This document shows positions 10,196 to 23,267 of a stretch of 64,000 nucleotides of DNA, in pieces. This stretch comes from Xestospongia bergquistia (Eukaryota > Porifera > Demospongiae > Haplosclerida > Petrosiidae), in assembly GCA_963965975.1 (NCBI GenBank), contig OZ014415.1, positions 8,657,057 to 8,721,056 of the forward strand. Direction: 5' to 3'. The notes beneath the pieces were generated by a model. It did not search any database. It was given only the letters and a program-made list of their open reading frames with translations, and had not been told where the DNA came from. Made by a program: the position numbers and the translations under genes. Position 1 is the stretch's first letter; each line of letters starts with the position of its first letter.

Positions 10196-12903
10196 ATGGC
10201 TACTGGAGTTACTTCTTCCTCCGTTTCTATTCCGTTTTCTTCTTTGACAGAGTCTCCAAAAAGCGAGGCTTTCACTAGATTAAGTCAGCCACCATACGAA
10301 CTACATCAATGTGTATATAAAGGCGACTTATCGGCCGTGACTCGACTAGTTGAAGAAGCTCAAGATATTGTTAATATTCAAGATTGTCATGGTACGTGTT
10401 GTTAGTTGTCATAGTAACCATGTTGACTGTTTCTCTATAATAGGAAACACTCCTCTTCATTTAGCAGTAATGCTCGGCCACGATAGTACGTTTGTACTGT
10501 AATATACTAGAATATACTAGAGTGTACTATAAATATACTAGAATATCCTATAAATGCACTAGAATATACAGTGTTCTCTCAATAGAAATTGCACAGTATT
10601 TACTCAAATATAAAGCTAGTGCTAAGGAGAAGAACTTATTAGGATGGACACCATTGAATGAGGCCATAAGTTATGGGAACCGCTCCCTCAGTAAGTTTGT
10701 AATTGTATCTACAAAGAATTGACTTATATTTTATTTATTTTAAATATTGACATATCTATTATTTTAGTCTCATCTCTTCTCAAACGTGTTCGTGATGAAA
10801 TGAAAGAAGGTTTGCTAGAACGAAGATTCCATCTTGTACAAGCACTAAGAAATGTAGGCCATAGACTACCTGTCTGTCTGTTCGATTGTATGACATTGTC
10901 TCTATCTTTAGTTAGATGACTTTTATGCTGAGATGAAGTGGGAGTTTCATACTTGGGGTAAGTATGATATCACCATCAAAAGAATTATTTGTTATGTCAA
11001 ATATTTGTGGTCAGTTCCATTGTTATCAAGACTATTACCTAATGACATATGTCGTATTTACAAAACTGGATGTTGCCTAAGGTAACTAACCACATTTCTC
11101 TTATCTCTCTGTATCCTGTACTCTTCCCTTGTTATTTATTCCCATTTTCTTTTCTTATCCCTCTTTTACGGCTTTCTCATATTCTCCTCTATTCTTCTCT
11201 CTTGACACCACTAGACTAGATTCCACGTTAGGGGATTTTATTGAGATGCAGTGGACTAGAGGAGATATCAGTTTTATATATAATGGCGAGAATACACCAG
11301 ATTCTAATGCTTTATCGATTGTTGCATTAGACAATAAAAAGAACGTTTATCAAAGACTATCTTTAAATTCTGGGGTAAGTGAATGGATGGAAGACTATTT
11401 ATTGATTATTAATGGGTGTGGTTTTTTCCTTGTAGAACGATATCGATGTTGACATACATGATCATGTTGATAACTTAATGACCAGGTTTGTATAATGTAA
11501 GGGTTAAAAATTGTTGGAGTCTCCACCCACTAACAGGCCTATTGTCTATGCTAACATGTCAACTCAACCAATTACTGTCACACGTGCACAATCAGGTTTT
11601 TTATTTTTCAAAGCAGACAGAACAGTAAGGAATGAAAGAGAGAGAGAGAGAGATAAGACGTTTCTCTTTTCAGGAACAAGTAGGTAATTACATGACAGAT
11701 GTCTATAACATCACAGATCTTAATCTAATATCAAGAAAGAGGTGTGTCTCAACCAATCATGTGACTACACTGCATTGTGTCTTTGATATTGTAGACGAGA
11801 ACATCTAACTCCTGAACAAATAAAACGTTTTGAAGAGTTATCTCAACGTATTGATTCTGGAGATATATCTGAAGATATGACACAACAAGTAAGATTGCTC
11901 TATCTTTTCATCCATCCATTTATCTGTTCATCTATCTATACATCCATATATCTGCTTATGTATCCATTAACTATTACCATAATGTCCATAGTTACTGGTT
12001 TAGTCACATAAGTGCTATAATTTTATTTAATTTTTTTATTAATTTTTTTGTAGATAAATGAATTAGAGAAACAAGAAGATGACGAGTCTAATGGAGACCA
12101 CTGTCCCTCTCTACCCCCTCCTCCCCCTTGTACTATAACGTGGGAACAGTATATCACTTCTCCTGAGGGAGAGTAAGTTCCTGATCATTATTGTAATTAA
12201 TTGAAATTTATTAAAGGTTCCCTCATTTGGGTCGGCCCATGGACTTGAGAATTGATAATAAACAGTTCAAAGCAGCAGTCTATATTGTAAGTTACTATAT
12301 CTCATTAATATTCATTGTAATGTGACGTCATAATGGATGGATACTTAAGATTAGGGATCTAGAATCTACATTTAGGTTTAGGTTCCAAAAATTTAGGGTC
12401 TGATGTCTAGGACATTTGAACTTTTTTTTATTTCTTTAGAGTGATGAATGTCCTATTGAGATGAAGAAGTAAGTATAATATATTGATCATATAATATCAT
12501 ATCCTGCTATATTTGTAGATTACTGGATATCCTGGAAGTGATAGCTCCTTATAAACACTTCCATAAATTAAGACAATTTGTAAATTTAAAACTTCCACCT
12601 GGATTTCCTGTAAAAGTTGGTATGTCTCTGAATTTACTACTTTATTCATCCATTACTTCCTACTATTCATCCATTTATTGTTCCTTGTATGTCCATTCTC
12701 CAGAGATCCCGGTCTTTCCCACGGTCACTGCTATAATTACTTTACAACATTATGAACCAAAAGAGTTCCCTCCATCTAAATTTCTTATCCCACGTCATTA
12801 TACTAAGGTACCAGTATATAGAATGTATGGATAAACTTTAATACTTTAATAGTATGTGTCAAAGGAGGAGGAGCCTGACTCTTCAGCTCAAACACATTCA
12901 TAA
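10196..12903 (+). CDS. ANKRD13C: Ankyrin repeat domain protein 13 family (ANKRD13C-like)
   Basis: ANKRD13 proteins combine N-terminal ankyrin repeats with a GPCR-chaperone domain; ANKRD13C is an ER-associated regulator of GPCR biogenesis, and A/B/D additionally bind ubiquitin through UIMs. The ATG at 10196 opens MATGVTSS; ankyrin motifs follow ([20 protein letters not shown], then [13 protein letters not shown] and [13 protein letters not shown]). Downstream exons carry the family core: WEFHTW...[19 protein letters not shown], then [32 protein letters not shown], and a C-terminal [20 protein letters not shown] followed by [17 protein letters not shown]. That last stretch is closer to ANKRD13C than to A/B/D, and no UIM is visible. 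The last exon is uncertain: splicing to 12853 gives a stop at 12903 (ending SSAQTHS), while read-through stops at 12834. Confidence 0.85.
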
Positions 12904-13045
12904 TGGTCTCGTTCTCATGTCTCAGTATGGACACGAGTCCATATATCAGTTTGGGTACGAGTCTGTTAAATGTAACTGGTATTATTCATTTATAATATTG
13001 TCATGAATTTTTATGATTTGATTGTCATATGACTGTCATGTGACA

Positions 13046-14230
<1,185 letters not shown>

Positions 14231-14285
14231 TAAGCACAGCGAAGTTCATACGAACTGTACTCCAGCAATTGTCTAATTTCTAAAG
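14231..14285. promoter_or_regulatory. 55-bp divergent promoter FDX2 / CACHD1-like
   Basis: Only 55 bases separate the two start codons. If both starts are right, the core promoters overlap and at least one transcript initiates inside or very near the other gene's 5' UTR. No TATA box is visible. Confidence 0.4.
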
Positions 14286-14653
14286 ATGACGTTAAGCTGG
14301 TTCTCGTTGTTTGTGTTATTATTATGTTATATACAGTACGGTAAATGTCAGATTGTAAGTTCTGCATCTATGGAGGCAGCAACAAACGCGTTGTCTGAAC
14401 GATTTGCTCGTCTTCAACAGTATGGTCTAGGTGTTAATACAATGATGGTAAGAACGAATAGATGGATTAATGTATTGAACGTATTATAGTTAAATTGATC
14501 AAACTTTGTTATTAGAGTAAAATTCTACAATAATATTGTATTGTATTATAGTTCATTAAAGATATATTAGTTTTGATTAATAGTGTGAACAACAAAATTG
14601 TTATTATTATAATATATTGTATGAGCTGTAAAGTAAACTGATTTTCACACACG

Positions 14654-14706
<53 letters not shown>

Positions 14707-15989
14707 CTAAAGGATCAATATCAAAGACTCAGTTATGCATTCTCCACATTAGATGAAATGTCCATTCAAGCTCTCGTGAGTGACTCAGTAACCATAGCAA
14801 CAATAGATTTAATCTGATTGTTACAAGATAGAAAGAAGATAATACAGCAATTAACTGTTTATATATTGTGGCCCCTATCTGTCTAACCTCATATATCCCA
14901 TATAAAGTCACATGTCTTGACCATATACTACTGACACTCAAACCTTATACAACAAATATAATAAGATTAATATATTATGGTTACTATGAGTGTGGCCCTT
15001 TGTATCATTTACATATAATTTAATATTTGCTCAACTTAATTACTTCAGCTTGAAGACATAAAGTGAACATTGTAGCTATTTAAATATTACTCGAGTAGTT
15101 CATGTTAACAAGTGATGAATACTGTCTTATCATTTTACTGTGGTTAGTTCTACATTGAGATATATAATGTTATTGGCTATTGTCAGTAGCAGTAACTACT
15201 CTACCAATTAGTAAACACATTAATGGTTGTCCATTACTTTATAATATCAATTATTCTAATAGTTGTAATACATTTGTGTGGCAGGTGTCTTCAACAAAGT
15301 GCTGACAATGTGTTAAGTAAGACTTTGTATTCCCTTTTATAGCTATCAGCTACTACACCACAAGAATTAGTTAATAATGTCAGTACTATTATTAAAGATA
15401 TCACCGATGAGAGCACTTTTAATAGTCCAACAGATACACCTCCCAATTGCTGTTCTGTGTCCAACAGGTATGTGGGTGTGGTCAATGGGTGTGGTTAGTT
15501 ATTATTATCTTTATTGTTATAGTGATACTTATTGTTGTCACGGATGCTTTGGAGATACAGAAGATAATAAACTGCTTAATTTTGCTCGCAATAAATTTGC
15601 TAGTAGTTTGCAGTGGGCGGAGTTTTATGTGGGACTCATTAATGGTAGTCTTCTCCAGTTCCCTCCATCAAGACCTACTAATTGTACTAATGTGGATGCT
15701 AGATTAATGTAAGAAGTGGGCGGTACCTCAACTAGAAATATTTAATATGAATTATTGCAGTCATATGATTCAATGTGCTAACTTGCTTTTTACAATGAGG
15801 AAATGTACTACATTAAGGACACTTGTTCTAGTCCTATACTTTAGTGTATTATTTAACCTCTATATTAAGGATATCTCTGTACTAGGGGCAATGTCTAAGA
15901 TTCCAAAATGTTTAATATAAAGATATCTCCTGTACTCTTTTTTGTGACATAGAAAAGATGTCAGATGATGAATGTAGGTGGTAATGATA

Positions 15990-16054
<65 letters not shown>

Positions 16055-19000
16055 ACTCAGACCATGGTATACACGTGCTACTGTTGGTAATCGTCAAAGA
16101 GAGATTGTGATATTACTTGATTTGAATGCAGATGGATTATCTGGACCTGCTGTTGATCAACTTAGTCAAGCTGCTTTGAATGTACTTGATTCTCTCAATG
16201 GAGATACTGATAAGGTCAATTACTACATGTATATGTCCCCAACTCATGAATATTATTATTAAGATAATAGCTACTAGTTTTACTGGTTCTTATAACCTGT
16301 TTAGGTTGGACTGGTTATGGTAACAGATAATAAACAAAGGGCGTGTCCTGCCTCATTAGTTAGTGCAACAATAAATGAAAGGGAACAGCTGTCCAGATTT
16401 ATCACTGAGAAATTAGTCACAAGTATGTGGGTGCAGTTTCTCATAGTGGGTGTGGCTTGTCATTATTTGATCCATTACAGATAATCGTAATTATATCACA
16501 GCTTTTGCTGATGCCAAAGATTTCTTCACAAATTCAGTTAACAGGGATAGATTGTTTTTATTTCTTACTGATGGTCGTCGAAGTGATTATAATGGTGTGT
16601 TTGGTAATGTGACACAAGGTCTGAGTGCTTCAATTCAAGTGTACACTGCTTATGGTAATATGAATGGAGTTATCTTCATTAACTTCTATCTTCCTTTCTC
16701 TTTTACTTTGTAGATGCCTCTAGTAACTCTTTCTTAAATTCTTTGGTTAATGCTAAAATCAGTCCTCTCTCAGATATCGGTAACTATTGGTCTTCCTTTT
16801 TACCAGAAAATGCAACTAGTGGAAATATTGTCTATTCAACTGACGTTAATTCTCAAGGAGGTATGAGGATACCCCTCAATTATATATTAATTAATTAATA
16901 ATTGATTGTCATGGGGAAATATTCTTAATTAATATTTAATTGCTAATTAATTATCTTTTTAGTGCAGTGTCTAAGTCTGTCTCGTAAGTGGGTTATTAAT
17001 GGAGAACTGAGAGGCGTGGTCAATGCATTGTTGCCATGGAGTAAAGTTTTGGAGGGCATAGTGTCAGCTGTTAATGTGAGACCATCATCATATTTTCTTG
17101 TGACGAAGAAAGAAGGTATATAGATCCATTGTGACTCTTTATTTATCCATTCATTCATCTATCCATCCATCCATCCATTCATTATCTTCCTCTTATTTAG
17201 GGGATCTACTCTATCACAGTCTGTTCCCCGATACTATTGTAGTGGATGTTGACTCAACTACTTTTGAGAAAACATCAGAATTCTCACTAATAAAAGATAA
17301 TATTGCCAGCACGTACGTCCATCCATCCATTTATCAATCTATTATAAATATATTCATCCATTTATCAATCTATCTATTCGTCCATTGATAAACTTGTCAA
17401 TCCATACATTAGGGGTCAAAATGAATCACGGCCATTCAATAATACACTGTTAATATCTGGTTTTAATCAGAGCTATATTATGCGCAAGTTACCTTCTGAA
17501 TATCATTGTAATCGAGTGTTAAATGAACTAAATGGAGCGGGATCTGGTGAAGTATTTGTTTGTTTAATATTAGCAAATGAAGATAGATCAGTTACTAATA
17601 GTTTTCTGAACATCAATATACAATGTAAGTACCTTTAGTAAATACTAATGATAGCTATCCTAGGTCACTGTGGTAAGTACTGATGTTTACTAGTCTAGAG
17701 CTTACTAATGGTAGCTATACTAGGTCACTGTGGTAAATACTGATGTTTACTAGTCTAGAGCTTACTAATGGTAGCTATCCTAGGTCACTGTGGTAAATAC
17801 TGATGTTTACTAGTCTAGAGCTTACTAATGGTAGCTACCCTAGGTCATTGTGGTAAGTACTGATGTTTACTAGTCTAGAGCTTACTAATGGTAACTATCC
17901 TAGGTCACTGTGGTAGGTACTGATGTTCACTAGTCTAGAGTTTACTAATGGTAGCTATCCTAGGTCACTGTGGTAAGTACTGATGTTTACTAGTCTAGAG
18001 CTTACTAATGGTAGCTATCCTAGGTCACTGGTAAGTACTGATGTTTACTAGTCTAGAGCTTACTAATGGTAGCTATCCTAGGTCACTGTGGTAAGTACTG
18101 ATGTTTACTAGTCTAGAGCTTACTAATGGTAGCTATCCTAGGTCACTGGTAAGTACTGATGTTTACTAGTCTAGAGCTTACTAATGGTAGCTATCCTAGG
18201 TCACTGTGGTAAGTACTGATGTTTACTAGTCTAGAGCTTACTAATAGTGGCTATCCTAGGTCACTGTGGTAAGTACTGATGTTTACTAGTCTAGAGCTTA
18301 CTAATGGTAGCTATCCTAGGTCACTGTGGTAAGTACTGATGTTTACTAGTCTAGAGCTTACTAATAGTGGCTATCCTAGGTCACTGTGGTAAGTACTGAT
18401 GTTTACTAGTCTAGAGCTTACTAATAGTGGCTATCCTAGGTCACTGTGGTAAGTACTGTCTAGTCTAGAGTTTACTAATGGTAGCTATCATTGTTCATTT
18501 TATTTGTTTCCTTCTTTTTTCTCAGCTATTTACAGAACTGACCCTACTCGTTTTCCTGTATATCAAACTAATATTGCCAATCAACCCTCAAATCAATCGT
18601 GTAGTAATTATGTATGTCAATATGCTACTGAAGAGAAACTAGCATTACAACTGACCACACCCAATGCTCCACCCAGTCCAGCTGCATTAATTAGCATTGA
18701 TAGTTACATTGGAGGCAATAGTGGTAGTAAACCACCATGGATACCTGTAAGTGAGCATGTCAGGTTGTTTTAATGATATTCATGAACTTATAGGATGGTA
18801 CAGCTGAAAGAATAGCAGTACATACTATGGTAGGAACTGTTTGGTGGAATAGAGCTCAGCAATATCGCAACGAGTCTGCATTTATAATTAGAAGGTAATG
18901 AAAGAGGTATCCCCTTTTAATGTCTCCTTTTTAATCAGGCATTTAGCCACACCCACTGGTATATATTTAAGTTTGCCCGGTGTACAATTAGTATCGTCCT

Positions 19001-19476
19001 TTAATCCTCAAAGAATGCCATGGTATTTGACTTCCTTTGTTCACGGAGATCAGTTGGCTTTATCTCCTGCTCGACAAGATCCTCTTGGAGTGGGTGTTAT
19101 ATATAGTGCTAGCTATGGTTTGAAAGGACAACATGAAAGGTAAATATAATAATTGTTTGTTTATTTATTTATTATTGTTTATTTATTATTTTATTTCCAG
19201 CTCTTTTGGTCCAGGCTCAGTACTTAGTATTGTAGCAGCTGATTTGACAGAAGAATCTTTAAGAATTAACATTATTAATTCTTTGATGGAATGTAATTCA
19301 ACAGGTTATGAGTAAGTCCCTATTAATTATGATAGTATAGTTTAATCATTGTCCTCTCTCTTCATAGTTGTACAGTTCTTACTAGTGATGGATACTTTGT
19401 ACTACGACCTCAAAACTCTAACACAGCACCACTTCATCTAACTGAAGCTAATGATGTAAGATAATATGTTATGTTT

Positions 19477-19520
<44 letters not shown>

Positions 19521-21275
19521 AGTATAATTCTGTTACTCGTACTTTATTGCTAAATGGTATACTTACTAAACAAGGTTGTGATGATATTGCTAACTTCACT
19601 ATCAACAATAAACGTTTTTATTCAGTTAGTTAAATATATTATATTATAAAAAATTATATTGTTTATATCATTCTAGTTCTCTCACCAGACCAATGTGCTT
19701 TGCTTTGTGCCTACAGGACTTTCAGGTGGCTGCTTGGATTTTTGTGTATGAGAGACAAACAGAGAGAGAGAGAGTTTCTCTTTTCTTTTCTTTCTAGATT
19801 CAACACATTTCTAATACGAACAGTTATTTGTTAGTCACTAAAAGAAAATCCACCTGTTTAAGTAATGCAATCAGTGCCTGTAGTTATGAATCAAATGGAG
19901 TAAGGACTGCAGTATTATTTTAACCCTTTATTTACTGTATTTTAGGAAAAAACCTGTGGACCTTGTGAAATATTCTCAAATTCCTCTGTAGAGTGTCCAT
20001 GCAGCTGTACCCAGTCCACTTGTGGTGTCGGCACAATGAATAGGTAATAAAAGGGTTTACCCCATGATCTATTTATTACCTTGTCTATTTATATACATTT
20101 GAATGCAATCACAGTAGATCTTTTTATATAATTTATTTTCAATAGTTTTCCTGTGTGTCCACGGCATACTGACATGTCCTCAAATTATGTACCAGCTAAC
20201 CTTCCATTACAAATGGCCACTGATATAGGATTTTGTTCTAGTGACTTTTGTAACACTACCGTACAAAGGTATGACCCTATCAATTAGTATTAATTAATAA
20301 GACAGTACTACATTGAGTAATAATTAACTAATTCTTTTCTGTTTTAGTACATGTCAGTCAATTCAAGGTTGTACCTGGTGTTTAGCTCAAGGTATTTGTG
20401 TACCACTGGGTACCTGTTGTTCTCGTGATACATCATGTTGTACTACATCTGCTATTACTTCTTTGCCATCTTGTCTACAACATAGATGTACCATTGGTAA
20501 GTTATTGACCACTACCATAGTGACTTAAGATAGGTGCCATTAATGAATATCAGTACTTACTACAGTGACTTAGGATAGCTACCATTAGTAAGCTCTAGAC
20601 TAGTAAACATCAGTACTTACCACAGTGACCTACGATAGCTACCATTAGTAAACTCTAGACTAGTGAACATCAGTACTTACCACAGTGACCTACGATAGCT
20701 ACCATTAGTAAACTCTAGACTAGTGAACATCAGTACCTACCACAGTGACCTAGGATAGTTACCATTAGTAAGCTCTAGACTAGTAAACATCAGTACTTAC
20801 CACAGTGACCTAGGATAGTTACCATTAGTAAGCTCTAGACTAGTAAACATCAGTACTTACCACAGTGACCTAGGATAGCTACCATTAGTAAGCTCTAGAC
20901 TAGTAAACATCAGTACTTACCACAGTGACCTAGGATAGCTACCATTAATAACCTCTAGACTAGTGAACATCAGTACCTCACTATGCATTCTGTATAGTTC
21001 CTACAGCTTCACCAACAACTTCACCTACAACTAAACCACAAGACAATACAGCTGCTATAGTCGGTGGTGTTATTGGAAGTTTGTTTGCTATTGTTTTACT
21101 TTTACTCTTTATTGCTTGTTGTGTCTGGTACCAATTCTTCCGAACACCTGATTCTGAAGAATTAAAAGCAAAAAGTGATTTTAACTTTGCTGATGTCAAA
21201 CCTTCCTCAACAAATCAAACAGCATTAGAATTTCAGGAGAAACCTCCAATCTCTCCAAATGGAGAAACTGTTTAG
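14286..21275 (+). CDS. CACHD1: CACHD1-like VWA and cache domain membrane protein
   Basis: CACHD1 is a relative of voltage-gated calcium channel alpha2delta subunits and modulates channels at the cell surface. The protein starts with a signal peptide (SWFSLFVLLLCYIQYGKC), followed by a VWA_N-type region, PWYTRATVGNRQREIVILLD (the RPWY lead into a VWA domain), and tandem cache regions including YRNESAFIIRRHLATPTGIY and PWYLTSFVHGDQLALSPARQ. A Cys-rich module (ECPCSCTQSTCG, then CTWCLAQGIC) matches CACHD1. A transmembrane helix (GGVIGSLFAIVLLLLFIACC, near 21065-21124) precedes a cytoplasmic tail of about 50 residues ending GETV. The VWA metal site is degenerate (DLNAD instead of DxSxS), as in CACHD1, so metal-dependent ligand binding is doubtful. 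There are about 25 exons with many CT-rich acceptors. Two introns carry inverted copies of the same 60-bp minisatellite. Confidence 0.88.
17622..18490. repeat. 60-bp minisatellite, CACHD1-like intron, forward orientation
   Basis: About 14 copies of a unit of about 60 bp that contains AGCTATCCTAGGTCACTGTG followed by GTAAGTACTGATGTTTACTA. Every unit carries a consensus-like 5' splice site (GGTAAGTACT) preceded by an AG-ending pyrimidine-poor acceptor-like stretch (TATCCTAG). The array begins directly at the intron's own donor (CAATgtaagtacc), which resembles the unit itself. Two units lack the TG before GGTAAG. Confidence 0.95.
20500..20990. repeat. Same 60-bp minisatellite, inverted orientation, later intron of the same gene
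   Basis: About eight copies of AGTAAACATCAGTACTTACC...CAGTGACCTAGGATAGCTAC. This is the reverse complement of the unit at 17622-18490, with about 90 percent or better identity by eye. It fills the intron between exons ending LQHRCTI and beginning VPTASPTT. The two arrays are about 2 kb apart in opposite orientation within one transcription unit. Confidence 0.95.
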
Positions 21276-21497
21276 GTAATAATGGAACACTCTGCTTGTT
21301 AATTTTAAAAACTATTTTGTAACTTGATTTAATAGTATTAACTCTGTTAAGTATTACCTACATTATCATAGTAGGTATATTAATATCACATCCTTTACTT
21401 TCTAAAAGAAATTATTGCATAGAAAAGAAAAACATGTATTACGCACATACTTTGTAGTTTATGAAATCTCACACACACACTAGTACATTGTTGTAGT

Positions 21498-23161
21498 TCA
21501 TGAAATAAAGAGTAGACATCTTTGTGACACGTCATTACCTACTAGCTCAGTATACTCACGTACCTTCCTCTCAGTTTCCTGATCCTCTTCACTGATAGCA
21601 CGTAGGACACCATATGGCATAGCATCGTGACCATATAGAACTAATGTTGAACTTGCATCTACTGTAGGAGAAGGACACGCCTCCTCGTTAAAGCGTGCAT
21701 ATTTAGTAACATCCAATTTCGGACGACAGGTTTCAATTGGTACATATTGATTGGTTACAGGACAGAGTAAGAAAGAGGGCGTGTACTGACCTTTGTAGCG
21801 CATTTTTTGGCAGCTGTGTACATAGTATCCCATACAATAATAACGAAGATCTGGATTAGCATGATGAAGCCGTCGAACTAAAGCTAGCTCATTGAGAGCT
21901 GAGAAAGTTCCCAATGTCAAGAAATCAAATTCTGGATCATAATAGAGATATTTTGATGACATGCAGTGAGGTAATATGTCGACCACACCCACCATAATGA
22001 GACGTCCATCGATGAAGTATTGTTGATGATATGATCCATAGCCACATTCCCATTCTGGTGGACCTGATTCTGGAACTAGTGGAGAATCAACAAGGAATCT
22101 TTTATAGCCTTCCATAGTACATTTGCTAGGAGGATCCTTGTGTATGGCCATTTGATACTTACGATAAACTTGATAACTGTCCTTAAGAGTTTCAGTAAAC
22201 TCTGGAGACGGAGGATGTGATCGAACTAATCGTATTGTTAATTGGTGGGTGGGGTTTTCATCAGTTGAAGGTAATTCACTCAAGAAAGCCTCCAATGGTT
22301 TGCGGTCATCCTGTTTAGCAGTGGGTGTGGCACTATCTGTTGTTTCATGACTGGACTGACCACCACTTTCTTTACAAGAAGTTTGCTTTAATATTTTTCT
22401 CTCTTTCTTTATCTCTTTAGCTTTACGACAAGGTGGTTTGCTGGGATCTGGACCTTGACCTGGACGAACCTGTTTAGCAGAAGAAACCACACCCCCTTCA
22501 AGAGGTGGATCATTAGAAGCTCCACCAGCTACAGTTTCAGTATCTTTAAGTGTCATTTTTTTCTTTTCATCGTGGTGTCCCTTTTTAGTGCCCATCCTCA
22601 AATATTCTGTCATTTTCTTTAATACTTTTTTCTGAGATTTAGATAATGTAAAGTTAGGAGCATCACATCTTATGATATAAAGAGGACAACACATTTGGTC
22701 ATTAGCTGGTTTGTAACAATACTTACCACTTCTACGCCAACCACGATCAGTTAAATCCTATTGACAACATTAAAATGTAATAATTAATAATATTAATAAC
22801 AGAGACATATAATAAGTGTGTGATATAATTACACTATAAAAATAGGAGTGGTTTATTTAATTAATCACTATCATTTTGGCGTACAGATTAAGTGGCTATT
22901 GTCTAGACAGGTGATAATGATCATTAATAACGTGGAATGATAGGCCTATAATAACTGTGGTGTAACTTTAACACAAACTTTTGATACAATAGTATTAGAG
23001 ATTATTGGATTAACCTGCAAATCTCTGACTGTTAGTCGATGAGCCCACATCCCTGGTGCTACAAAACCAGATGAGTTCCCGCAATATCCACACCTATGAC
23101 CGCCATCATTACCCAAGTACTCCACAATGCTCATTTGTCGAGGATCCATTTTTCTTGTCAA
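21498..23161 (-). CDS. ATE1: Arginyl-tRNA--protein transferase 1
   Basis: ATE1 adds arginine from Arg-tRNA to N-terminal Asp, Glu or oxidised Cys, creating Arg/N-degrons. Two exons are enough: 23161-23015 and 22757-21498, phase 0, 468 residues from the first ATG (MTRKMDPRQM; the second ATG at 23149 is equally possible). The N-terminal domain shows HRCGYCGNSSGF and MCCPLYIIRC, the CxxC and CC cysteines that bind an Fe-S cluster in this family, and YKRFLVDSPLV in the catalytic part. The C-terminal GNAT-like domain contains DILPHCMSSKYLYYDPEFDF, LGTFSALNELALVRRL and YYCMGYYVHSCQKMRYKGQY, all highly conserved in eukaryotic ATE1. The exon 1 donor is gttaat. It is convergent with the CACHD1-like gene (222 bp) and divergent from OvoA. 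Confidence 0.96.
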
Positions 23162-23267
23162 TGTTTTAACCTGCCACGCCTATTTGGTTATTTACCATTA
23201 AAGTACATTTTTTTTGCCAGCGAGAGCATTTGTACGTAAAAATGCCAACACTTCAGAAAACGGAAAA
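23162..23267. promoter_or_regulatory. 106-bp divergent promoter ATE1 / OvoA
   Basis: This short interval separates the start codons of ATE1 and OvoA and presumably drives both. It contains a small upstream ORF for OvoA: an ATG at 23242 that terminates nine codons later, overlapping the main start region. No TATA box is seen. Confidence 0.45.
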
